A stretch of 7,172 nt of DNA from Chloroflexi bacterium RBG_16_64_43 (GTDB lineage Bacteria > Chloroflexota > Anaerolineae > Anaerolineales > RBG-16-64-43), in contig MGOA01000025.1 in assembly GCA_001796965.1 (NCBI GenBank), positions 1-7,172 on the forward strand, read 5' to 3'. Below are positions 1 to 5,440 of this stretch, piece by piece. The translations under genes were made by a program, and so were the position numbers. A model generated the notes under the pieces. The model made no database searches and had not been told where the DNA came from. It saw only the letters and a program-made list of their open reading frames with translations. Position 1 is the first letter of the stretch. Each line of letters opens with the position of its first letter.

Positions 1-66
1 GCGCATTCGCGTCTCGGTAGCCTGTAGCTCGCCGCGGACGATCTCGAAGAACGAAGGCTGGCTCAC
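1..66 (-). CDS. N-terminal fragment, possible polyprenyl diphosphate synthase
   Basis: Only the first 22 codons are in the window; the gene runs off the left edge. The reading begins with a GTG at 66-64 that overlaps the tatD stop codon (GTGA), and an AGGTGG Shine-Dalgarno-like sequence lies about 8 bases upstream inside the tatD coding end. The visible residues begin (M)SQPSFFEIV and continue as an amphipathic helix with an E-L-x-A-T-E-T-R-M-R pattern. That resembles the opening helix of trans-isoprenyl diphosphate synthases, which make the polyprenyl chains of quinones and lipid carriers. None of the catalytic DDxxD motifs is inside the window, so the family call is inference from a short N-terminus. 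The start itself and co-translation with tatD are better supported than the function. Confidence 0.45.
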   Translation of the reverse strand, partial: MSQPSFFEIVRGELQATETRMR

Positions 67-920
67 GCCGGTTCCCACCTCAGCAATGACTGCGCGGTGC
101 CGCGCGTGAGCGCGATCACCCGCTCGATGTCCATTCCACTCGCGGCCGCCAAGCGTTCGGCCACCCGCGCGACCAGCGCCGGCTCGTTGCGCCGACCGCG
201 CCTTCCCTCGGGCGGCAAATAGGGGGCGTCGGTTTCGAGCACGACGTTGCCCATCAGCGCCTCGCCCTGGACCAGCTCGCGCAATGGGCCGGAGGCGGCA
301 TACGTAATGACCCCGCCGATGCCGAGGCACCACCCGTGCGTTGTGGCCCAGGCCGCCGCTTCGGCCTCACCCCCAAAGGCGTGCAGGACGCCTCGCCGCG
401 ATTCGCCGCGCAGGGCCGCGCTCCAATCGCTGAGCGCCAGTAAGGTGTCCTCGAGTGCCTGGCGAATGTGCACGATCACCGGTAGCTGCAACTCACCAGC
501 CAATTCGAGCTGGGCCCTGAAGGCCTCGCGTTGGACATCGCGCGGCGAGTGCATGCGGTAGTAGTCGAGGCCGATCTCGCCGATGGCCGTTACTCCCACG
601 TGACCAGCCAGCTCGCGCAGCGTGCGTTCGGCGTTCGAATTCCACGTCGTGGCCGCATGGGGATGGACACCCACAGCGGCCCTCACCTCATCGACCTCGG
701 CCGCAAGCTTCACCGCGCGCGCGCTCGACTCGAGATCGGTCCCCGGAACGAGCATGCGCGTGACGCCCGCGGCGCGGGCGCGCTCGATGACCGCCAGCCG
801 ATCGCCATCGAAAGCGGCAGCCTCCAGGTGGCAGTGGGTGTCGGTCAGCCCCGCATAGCCTCGCTCGGGTGGGGCCGCGGCACGCCAGGCGCGCCGCGCG
901 TCAGGCGGGGAGGCCGACAA
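63..920 (-). CDS. tatD: TatD family metal-dependent hydrolase (deoxyribonuclease)
   Basis: 285 residues, the usual length for TatD/YcfH-type proteins. These are TIM-barrel metallohydrolases of the cytoplasm with 3'-5' DNase activity, linked to DNA repair and turnover. The metal-site pattern is complete: DTHCHL at residues 27-32 (His29, His31), GVHPH at 84-88, GEIGLDYY at 114-121 (Glu115), the histidine of PVIVHIRQ (His151), LHAFGG at 179-184 (His180) and LETDAPYL at 228-235 (Asp231), followed by RRNEP. The only usable start in frame is a TTG at 920-918; a TGA lies 21 bases upstream of it in the same frame, and no ATG or GTG occurs before the DTHCHL motif. A GAGG about 12 bases upstream could serve as ribosome site. 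The start lies inside the 3' end of the phosphohexomutase gene (20-base overlap), and the stop overlaps the next gene's GTG, so the three genes are very probably one transcript with coupled translation. About 20 residues precede the conserved core, a little longer than typical. Confidence 0.93.
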   Translation of the reverse strand: MSASPPDARRAWRAAAPPERGYAGLTDTHCHLEAAAFDGDRLAVIERARAAGVTRMLVPGTDLESSARAVKLAAEVDEVRAAVGVHPHAATTWNSNAERTLRELAGHVGVTAIGEIGLDYYRMHSPRDVQREAFRAQLELAGELQLPVIVHIRQALEDTLLALSDWSAALRGESRRGVLHAFGGEAEAAAWATTHGWCLGIGGVITYAASGPLRELVQGEALMGNVVLETDAPYLPPEGRRGRRNEPALVARVAERLAAASGMDIERVIALTRGTAQSLLRWEPA

Positions 921-2334
921 TCCGCAATCCGTCCTCGATCAGCGCCGCCACGCGGTCCTTGTGGCGCGTTTCGCAATACACACGCACGATCGGCTCGGTG
1001 CCCGAGAAGCGCACCAACAGCCAGCCGCCGTCGTCGAGGGAGAACTTGAACCCGTCGCTGATGTCGCGGCCGGTCACGCGCAAACCGCCCAGGGAGTCGG
1101 GCACGGCCTGCGCCACACGCGCGCGCGCCGCCTCGAGTTGCTCAAGCGGCATCGGCCGGTCCACCCGGTCATAGAAGTACTCGGCGCCCACCTGCTCGAA
1201 GAGAAAGGCCAGCAGCTCCGACGGCCGGCGCTGGAGCCGGACCATCATGTCGAGCAGGAATAACCCGGCCAGAATCCCGTCCCGCTCGGGGACATGTCCG
1301 CGAAAGGCGAAGCCCCCCGATTCCTCGCCGCCGATCATGGCGTCGGTCTCGATCATCTTTGGAGCGACATACTTGAACCCGACGCCGGTTTGATAGACGG
1401 GCACGTGATAGCGTTCGCCCAGCCTCTCAAGCATCGAGGTGGTGGAGAGTGTCTTTACAATCGGGCCGCGCTGGCCGCGCACCTCGAGCAAATAGAGCGC
1501 CAGCAGCCCGTAAACCTGGAGCTGGTTGATAAAGGTGCCGTGCTCATCGCCAAAGCCCACCCGGTCGGCGTCGCCGTCGGTGACCAATAGCGCATCGGCG
1601 TGTTCGCGCACGACGGTCTGCAGGCCTACGTCGACGTTGGGCCGGATCGGCTCGGGGCGCAGCATCTCGGGGAAGAGCGGGTTGCGCGCCGAATGGATCT
1701 CGACCACTTCTGTCTTTCCGCCGGCCAGCAGTTCCGGTATCCAGCCGGCGCCATTGCCCCACATCGGGTCGAAGACCACTTTGAGGCCCTCACGGCGGAT
1801 GGGTTCTAGATCCACCATCCGTCGCACCTGTTCCATGTAAGCCGGGCGCGGGTCGAAGCGTTCTACAATCCCCTCGCGCACGGCGCGCTCGAGCGGCATG
1901 CGGCGCACGCCGCTTTCGTCTGACGGGATGGCGGCTTCGATGCGCTTGAGACCCTCAGGCGCGACCGCGCCTGCGTGCTCATCGCGTACCTTGAACCCAT
2001 TGTCGCTGGCCGGATTGTGCGAGGCGGTGATGTTGATAGCCCCTGCGGCCGACAATTGCTTGACCGCATAGGCGATGACCGGGGTGGGCGTCTCGCGGTC
2101 GGTCAGTTGGACCCTGAGTCCGTTGCCGGCAAGGACTTCGGCCGCCGCCGCGGCAAAATGCTCGGAGGCAAAGCGTCGATCGTAGCCCACCACAACCGCC
2201 CGCCCGGCAGGGCCGTGTTGGAGAAGGAATTCCGCGAAGCCCTGGCTGCAGCGGCGGACGTTGGCGAAGGTGAAGTCTTCGGCGATTCTGCCGCGCCAGC
2301 CGTCGGTGCCAAAGTGGATCGGGTCGCTGCCCAC
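901..2334 (-). CDS. phosphoglucomutase/phosphomannomutase (alpha-D-phosphohexomutase)
   Basis: 477 residues with the GTG start chosen here. The alpha-D-phosphohexomutase superfamily interconverts sugar 1- and 6-phosphates through a phosphoserine and feeds nucleotide-sugar, polysaccharide and wall precursor synthesis. All four active-site elements are present: FGTDGWRG at 8-15; the phosphoserine loop TASHNP at 103-108 (Ser105); the Mg2+ loop DGDADR at 253-258; the sugar loop GGEESGG at 335-341; and the phosphate-binding RFSGTEP at 442-448. The GEESGG loop differs from the GEQSGH of standard GlmM and the GEMSGH of PMM/PGM, so substrate (glucose, mannose or glucosamine phosphate) cannot be fixed from sequence. 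The frame stays open upstream to 2424, but those residues are not family-like. GTG 2334-2332 has GAGG (2347-2344) 9 bases upstream, whereas ATG 2343-2341 touches that GAGG and would be poorly spaced. ATG 2343 remains the main alternative (three residues longer). First gene of the unit with tatD. Confidence 0.93.
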   Translation of the reverse strand: MGSDPIHFGTDGWRGRIAEDFTFANVRRCSQGFAEFLLQHGPAGRAVVVGYDRRFASEHFAAAAAEVLAGNGLRVQLTDRETPTPVIAYAVKQLSAAGAINITASHNPASDNGFKVRDEHAGAVAPEGLKRIEAAIPSDESGVRRMPLERAVREGIVERFDPRPAYMEQVRRMVDLEPIRREGLKVVFDPMWGNGAGWIPELLAGGKTEVVEIHSARNPLFPEMLRPEPIRPNVDVGLQTVVREHADALLVTDGDADRVGFGDEHGTFINQLQVYGLLALYLLEVRGQRGPIVKTLSTTSMLERLGERYHVPVYQTGVGFKYVAPKMIETDAMIGGEESGGFAFRGHVPERDGILAGLFLLDMMVRLQRRPSELLAFLFEQVGAEYFYDRVDRPMPLEQLEAARARVAQAVPDSLGGLRVTGRDISDGFKFSLDDGGWLLVRFSGTEPIVRVYCETRHKDRVAALIEDGLRIVGLPA

Positions 2335-2353
2335 GCTTCGCATCCTCAGCGCG

Positions 2354-2379
2354 CAGCCAGGCCCACGCGCACCTGGCTG
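2354..2379 (-). promoter_or_regulatory. leader hairpin of the phosphohexomutase mRNA
   Basis: A perfect 8-bp inverted repeat (CAGCCAGG / CCTGGCTG on the minus strand) with a 10-base loop. It lies between the predicted transcription start (about 2385) and the GAGG ribosome site (2347-2344). It begins about 6 bases from the 5' end of the transcript and ends 6 bases before the GAGG. It has no T-run and so is not a terminator. It may protect the 5' end or tune translation; that role is inference. Confidence 0.5.
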
Positions 2380-2391
2380 TCGCTCGCAAAG

Positions 2392-2397
2392 ATTATA
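2392..2397 (-). promoter_or_regulatory. -10 element (TATAAT), promoter of the phosphohexomutase-tatD unit
   Basis: A perfect TATAAT on the minus strand, about 60 bases upstream of the GTG start, in the gap after the glycosyltransferase gene. Transcription would start near 2385-2384, giving a leader of about 50 bases. No convincing -35 (TTGACA-like) element is visible 16-18 bases upstream. The glycosyltransferase transcript may also read through, as no strong terminator separates the two genes. Confidence 0.6.
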
Positions 2398-2523
2398 CCG
2401 TAGACCCGTTGGCGAGCGGCTCATTTTGCGGGAGAAGAAAGCGATGCATCTTCAGGACTCAGCAAAGTCGACGAGGCCAATGGGCCGGCTTCCCGCCCAG
2501 CGCAGGTGCAGCACCACCAATGT

Positions 2524-3780
2524 TCAGCGAAGAATTCCGCGAATGATTTCGATCGCGGCTGCCACTCCGTCTTCGCGCCGCAGGCGGCTGCCGAATTCCG
2601 AGGCTCGCGTGCGAATTGCAGGGTCGTGTTCGGCGTCGTAGAGCATCGCTCGCAGACGGTGGGGGGTAATGCGAGAGGCGGGCAGAGGGGCCGGCCCCAC
2701 CCCCAAGGCGTGCGTTTGCCTGGCCCACAAAAAGTGATCGGCCCAGAAGGGGAGCGCCGCCGAAGGGACGCCCGCTCGCAGTGCGGCTCCGGTGGTGCCT
2801 GCCCCACCGTGGTGCAAAATGAGCCGCATGCGGGGGAACAGCCAGGCATGCGGCACACCCTGAACGGCGAGAATGCTGTCGGGCAATGGGATCCCGGCCA
2901 GTACCGCGGGCGAGGCATCGATCACGCCGCGCAAACCAGCCGAACTCAAGGCTTCCACCGCGGCTTGCAGGAAGGCAGGCATCCTCCGGCTGCGCATGCT
3001 ACCGAAACCGATGTAGACCGGTGCGGGAGAGGCCTCCACAAATCGCGCCAAGGTTGAGGGGGGCGACCATCCGGCTGGAGCAGGAAGGGGCCAGTAGCCG
3101 GTGGAGTGAACATTGGCCGGCCAATCGGACGGGTGCGGAAGGACGAGCGGGCTGAAGGCGAAGAGCAGGGGGCTGCGCCTCGCTACCGGCCCGGAGAAGG
3201 GCCAAGCTTCGAGCGGCGGCAATTGGGGTCGGGCCGCGCGTAAGCGTGAGTAAAGCAGCCGAGCGCCGAACCGAAAGACGAAGTTGTTCACGCTGTGCGT
3301 CGCGCGGCGGTAAAACGGGCCGAGCGGAAGGTCCGCATGACCGACACCGGGGAAAGCCGACGTCGCCGCGAAAACGGGGAAGAACTGGGCGGAGAGATCC
3401 GCTACCCCGCGGCGGCGCGCCAGGGTGTGCCCGGCATCGACCATGAGAAACGAGTGGACGACCAGGTTGGCATCGGCTATCGCGGCCTCGAGGGCGGCGA
3501 AGACGGACTCGGCTAGCGGGTACACGTGCTCCACCATGCGCGCGACCTGGCGAGGGAAACTCGTGCCCGCCCGATCGCTCAGGCTGAGCGCAAGTTGTTC
3601 CGGGTCACCCGGCAGAGGACTGAGATCGACCGCGTGGGCATGGGCCAATCCGGCGTACACCTGAGGCGCCGCGAGGCGCACCGCGTACCCGGCGCGGGCG
3701 AGCCCTGCTCCCAGGGCTACAAACGGCTCAACGTCGCCCCGCGAACCGTAGGTGATCAGGACAATGCGTTTGCCAGTCAT
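2524..3780 (-). CDS. GT1-family glycosyltransferase (UGT / sterol-glucosyltransferase-like)
   Basis: 418 residues, the normal size for bacterial GT1 enzymes with a GT-B fold, which transfer a sugar from a UDP- or TDP-sugar to a lipid, sterol-like or natural-product acceptor. The N-terminal Rossmann domain opens with TYGSRGDVEPFVALGAGLARAGY (about 10-32), the GDV/Q-P-F motif of this family. The C-terminal donor domain has VYIGFGSM (255-262), then VPHAWLFPRM and the HHGGAGTT nucleotide-sugar loop (323-330), then ALPFWADHFLWA (342-353) and GVGP. The acidic/amide pair that holds the sugar in many relatives is Asp-Gln; here it is Asp348-His349. There is no signal peptide or membrane helix, so it is cytoplasmic or peripherally membrane-bound. 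ATG 3780-3778 has AGGTGG 9 bases upstream. The gene stands between a structured non-coding segment upstream and the phosphohexomutase promoter downstream, so it may be its own unit. Acceptor and product are unknown; the neighbouring phosphohexomutase could supply sugar-nucleotide precursors (inference). Confidence 0.9.
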   Translation of the reverse strand: MTGKRIVLITYGSRGDVEPFVALGAGLARAGYAVRLAAPQVYAGLAHAHAVDLSPLPGDPEQLALSLSDRAGTSFPRQVARMVEHVYPLAESVFAALEAAIADANLVVHSFLMVDAGHTLARRRGVADLSAQFFPVFAATSAFPGVGHADLPLGPFYRRATHSVNNFVFRFGARLLYSRLRAARPQLPPLEAWPFSGPVARRSPLLFAFSPLVLPHPSDWPANVHSTGYWPLPAPAGWSPPSTLARFVEASPAPVYIGFGSMRSRRMPAFLQAAVEALSSAGLRGVIDASPAVLAGIPLPDSILAVQGVPHAWLFPRMRLILHHGGAGTTGAALRAGVPSAALPFWADHFLWARQTHALGVGPAPLPASRITPHRLRAMLYDAEHDPAIRTRASEFGSRLRREDGVAAAIEIIRGILR

Positions 3781-3834
3781 CCTCTGCCGCCACCTCGCTC
3801 TTCTAATGCAGCGTTTACTGTGAGCCTTCTCCGC

Positions 3835-3924
3835 ATCACGAGCTGTGTGCCGCGCTTGCGCGCGTGCTCAGACCGTGCGTGCCGGCAGGTGGCATCCGGC
3901 CCCTGCGATTGTCACCAATCGCAG
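3835..3924 (-). ncRNA. structured RNA-like segment, possible degenerate group II intron 3' end (domains V-VI)
   Basis: Three hairpins follow one another on the minus strand. (1) 3924-3903: a perfect 9-bp stem, CTGCGATTG/CAATCGCAG, closed by GTGA, a GNRA tetraloop. (2) 3902-3870: a 33-base element with GGGCCG paired to CGGTCT and TGCC paired to GGCA, with a CG bulge on the 3' side; this layout and much of the sequence match group II intron domain V. (3) 3869-3840: GAGC/GCTC enclosing CGCGC-GCAA-GCGCG, with unpaired adenosines before the 3' arm, as in domain VI; CGTGAT follows, a plausible intron 3' end. Against a functional intron: the domain V loop is not GNRA, the catalytic AGC reads GGC, and no reverse transcriptase is present. 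I read it as a remnant. The alternative is a cis-acting leader RNA of the glycosyltransferase gene, whose ATG is about 55 bases downstream. Confidence 0.4.
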
Positions 3925-3925
3925 C

Positions 3926-4014
3926 CAGCTCCCCTCAAGTCGGAGCAATTGTGCGAACTGCGGTCCCCGAATGCGGTCACGTCGGTCCACTCGTCACCGT
4001 CGGGCAGCTCCCCT
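3926..4014. repeat. 10-bp direct repeat pair (CAGCTCCCCT)
   Basis: CAGCTCCCCT occurs at 3926-3935 and again at 4005-4014, 79 bases apart, in the stretch between the terminator of the ytxH-like gene and the hairpins before the glycosyltransferase. On the minus strand both read AGGGGAGCTG. The rest of 3936-4046 holds no gene I can support. Confidence 0.4.
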
Positions 4015-4046
4015 TATGGCGAAAGCCGAATCTCAGATAAAAGTCG

Positions 4047-4074
4047 GCGGGCACCCGGTCGTTTGGGTGCCCGC
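4047..4074 (-). terminator. rho-independent-type terminator of the DUF948-like/ytxH unit
   Basis: A perfect 10-bp GC-rich stem (GCGGGCACCC with GGGTGCCCGC) and an 8-base loop, starting 42 bases after the stop codon of the YtxH gene. On the minus strand it is followed after CGAC by a short TTTTAT tract (the T-run ends three or four bases past the stem). The T-run is short, but position and stem strength fit a terminator for the minus-strand unit. Confidence 0.75.
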
Positions 4075-4116
4075 TATCATTCACCATTGTTCGCTTGTGC
4101 GCTTCGCTGGCGGGAG

Positions 4117-4416
4117 CTATTCCACCACCGTCCCGCTTTCTGCATCCGGGCGGCGGCGGCGCGCCGCGCGGCGAGCCGCATCAACCGCGCTGTCGACTCG
4201 CTGCTTGCCTTCTTGAATGACGTCTTCGGCGCGATCCTTCGCGTCGGCAGCCGCCTGTTCGAGCCGCGACTTGAGCTCGATGCCGCGCTCGCGAATCATC
4301 GTGCGTGTTTCCTCCCCGCTCTGTGGCGCCAGGAGCAGCGCCGCGGTGGCGCCGACCAGGCCGCCGACCAATACACCTGCCAGGAAGGCCCCTAGATCGC
4401 TATCGCGTTCCGACAT
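4117..4416 (-). CDS. YtxH domain-containing membrane protein
   Basis: 99 residues. YtxH-domain proteins are small envelope proteins, often stress-associated, with one membrane helix and a helical cytoplasmic part; their molecular job is not known. The helix is residues about 9-30 (GAFLAGVLVGGLVGATAALLLA without any charge), followed at once by the family signature LLAPQSGEETR (28-38). Residues 40-80 are charged and helical, and a basic run (RRAARRRRP) sits near 82-90. ATG 4416-4414 is preceded by AAAGGAG with 6 bases of spacing, an excellent ribosome site; the stop is TAG. It lies 63 bases downstream of the DUF948-like gene in the same direction and is followed by a strong hairpin terminator, so the two form an operon. 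The same order (DUF948 then YtxH) is known from the Bacillus ytxGH stress operon. Confidence 0.85.
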   Translation of the reverse strand: MSERDSDLGAFLAGVLVGGLVGATAALLLAPQSGEETRTMIRERGIELKSRLEQAAADAKDRAEDVIQEGKQRVDSAVDAARRAARRRRPDAESGTVVE

Positions 4417-4479
4417 GCTCGACTCCTTTCACTCAGGTGGCGAAGTGCGTACGGTGGACGGCCCCCCGGCCGACCGGGA

Positions 4480-4899
4480 CTATCGGCGAAACAATCTGAA
4501 CATCTCCAACAGCTTGCGCATGCCGGCCAGTGAGCTATTGAGCTGGATCACCGGCTGGATGAGGTTCTCGCTCAGAAAATCGGTGGTTCCGCGCACGGTG
4601 TTGAGCGCCTCACTTGCGCTTTCAAGCATCGGGCGGATTTCCATTTGCAGCAAGAGGATCAACCGCGAAAGTTGCACCAGCAGTACCACCAGCGCAATGC
4701 CCAGCACCATGAACTCAAGCGCCAAGACGATAATGAAGAGATCGCGCACGGTCCGCGTGGCGGCTTCATTCTGCGAAAGGAAGTACAGACCCACCGCCAA
4801 ACCGGCCACGATCAGCACTACCAGCGCGCCGATAAGGACCAACCCGCGCTGCATGCGCTTGGCCTGGTCTGCCCCGAGGCGATCCACCGATTCCGTCAT
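4480..4899 (-). CDS. DUF948-like (YtxG-like) two-helix membrane protein
   Basis: 139 residues from ATG 4899-4897. A short charged N-terminus is followed by two membrane helices (about 19-41 and 54-77) and a C-terminal amphipathic region with EIRPMLESASEALNTVRGTT (87-106), then FLSENLIQPV (108-117) and a basic end. This tail matches the DUF948 type of protein, in which methyl-accepting-chemotaxis-like coiled segments follow a membrane anchor. No enzymatic motif is visible, and the function is unknown. The frame is open back to a GTG at 4914, but that would translate the TATAAT promoter element, so the ATG is preferred. The spacing from TATAAT predicts that transcription starts on the A of this ATG, and no Shine-Dalgarno precedes it, so the mRNA is probably leaderless. 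First gene of a pair with ytxH and divergent from the HAD gene. The DUF948 assignment is by overall pattern and is less certain than the membrane topology. Confidence 0.8.
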   Translation of the reverse strand: MTESVDRLGADQAKRMQRGLVLIGALVVLIVAGLAVGLYFLSQNEAATRTVRDLFIIVLALEFMVLGIALVVLLVQLSRLILLLQMEIRPMLESASEALNTVRGTTDFLSENLIQPVIQLNSSLAGMRKLLEMFRLFRR

Positions 4900-4905
4900 G
4901 CGGTC

Positions 4906-4911
4906 ATTATA
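4906..4911 (-). promoter_or_regulatory. -10 element (TATAAT) of the DUF948-like/ytxH unit, predicted leaderless
   Basis: A perfect TATAAT on the minus strand followed by six bases (GACCGC) and then ATG. With the last T at -7, the A of the ATG is +1. The -35 region at 17-bp spacing (4929-4934) is not TTGACA-like. Confidence 0.65.
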
Positions 4912-4916
4912 CACCC

Positions 4917-4937
4917 CTGGGCTCCTATCTCTGGGCT
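4917..4937. repeat. 7-bp direct repeat between divergent promoters
   Basis: CTGGGCT occurs at 4917-4923 and 4931-4937, 14 bases apart start to start, within the short interval between the two -10 elements. It could be a shared operator or chance; 7 bases is short. Confidence 0.3.
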
Positions 4938-4942
4938 ATAAT
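4937..4942 (+). promoter_or_regulatory. -10 element (TATAAT) of the HAD-DUF389 operon
   Basis: A perfect TATAAT on the plus strand, 18 bases before the HAD ATG. Transcription would start at 4948-4949, leaving a leader of about 12 bases that consists almost only of the GGAG ribosome site (4951-4954, 6-base spacing). The -35 position (4914-4919) is not consensus and lies close to the opposing promoter. Confidence 0.65.
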
Positions 4943-4960
4943 CGCCGAGCGGAGAGTGCG

Positions 4961-5434
4961 ATGGCGGTCGAACTCAACATTCCTGGTCGCGGCCCACTGC
5001 GCTTCGAGCACTTGGTGCTCGACGTCAACGGTACGTTGGCGGTCGACGGCCAGCTCATCGACGGTGTACGCCAGCAACTCGCGGAATTGCGCGACCGGTT
5101 GACCATCCACTTGCTGACGGCCGACACGTTTGGCCGCCAGGCGGAGATTGATCAGGTGCTGAACCTGACCGCCGTCCGCTTGCGTCCGGGCGGCGAACCG
5201 CAACAGAAGGCAGATTTCGTGACTGCTCTCGGCGCGCAGCGCGTTGTGTCGATCGGCCAGGGGGCGAACGACGCAGCCATGTTGCACACCGCAGGCTTGG
5301 GTATAGCCGTCGTGTCGCCCGAGGGGTTGGCCGGCGCCAGCCTCGCGGCGGCGGATGTGGTGGCGCCCAGCATTTCGGCCGCCCTCGATCTGCTGCTTCA
5401 CCCGATGCGTCTGGTTGCCACGCTCAGGGAGTAA
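4961..5434 (+). CDS. HAD-superfamily 'soluble P-type ATPase' phosphatase (COG4087-like)
   Basis: 157 residues. This family resembles the isolated phosphorylation domain of P-type ATPases, without membrane helices, and is presumed to be a cytoplasmic phosphatase of unknown substrate. The start of the protein, VELNIPGRGPLRFEHLVLD, and the core match the family well. HAD motif I is LVLDVNGTLAVDG with nucleophile Asp21; the second acidic position is Asn23, giving the DxNGT form shared with P-type ATPase DKTGT. Motif II is LLTADTFG (Thr53). Motif III is Lys83 in QQKADFV. Motif IV is IGQGANDAAML (98-108), with Asn103-Asp104 for Mg2+; Gln100 replaces the Asn usual in GNGxND. The C-terminus LDLLLHPMRLVATLRE is also typical. 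The frame is open far upstream, but ATG 4961 has GGAG 6 bases before it and is where similarity begins; the upstream part is antisense to other genes. The stop lies 6 bases before the DUF389-like gene. Confidence 0.88.
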   Translation: MAVELNIPGRGPLRFEHLVLDVNGTLAVDGQLIDGVRQQLAELRDRLTIHLLTADTFGRQAEIDQVLNLTAVRLRPGGEPQQKADFVTALGAQRVVSIGQGANDAAMLHTAGLGIAVVSPEGLAGASLAAADVVAPSISAALDLLLHPMRLVATLRE

Positions 5435-5440
5435 CCGATC

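Noticed and set aside
2335..2424. Upstream extension of the phosphohexomutase frame to 2424
   Set aside because: It would cover the TATAAT box and leader hairpin; the residues do not resemble the family and no ribosome site precedes it.
2421..2918. Second minus-strand frame inside the glycosyltransferase gene
   Set aside because: Shadow of the GT1 frame, rich in Pro/Arg/Cys with no family features.
3781..4046. tRNA or another standard RNA gene
   Set aside because: No cloverleaf or T-loop (GTTCRANNC) pattern, and no resemblance to RNase P, tmRNA or 6S RNA by eye.
3526..4395. Plus-strand 289-codon frame over the glycosyltransferase start, the gap and the ytxH gene
   Set aside because: It is antisense to well-supported genes and hairpins; open frames of this length arise by chance in GC-rich DNA.
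4417..4479. Hairpin CGGCC/GGCCG between the DUF948-like and ytxH genes as a terminator
   Set aside because: Only 5 bp and no T-run; the genes look co-transcribed.
4900..4914. GTG start five codons upstream of the DUF948-like ATG
   Set aside because: Those codons are the TATAAT element itself, so they would not be transcribed.
4217..4960. Long plus-strand open frame leading into the HAD gene
   Set aside because: It is antisense to the ytxH and DUF948-like genes, and family similarity begins exactly at ATG 4961, which has a good ribosome site and promoter.
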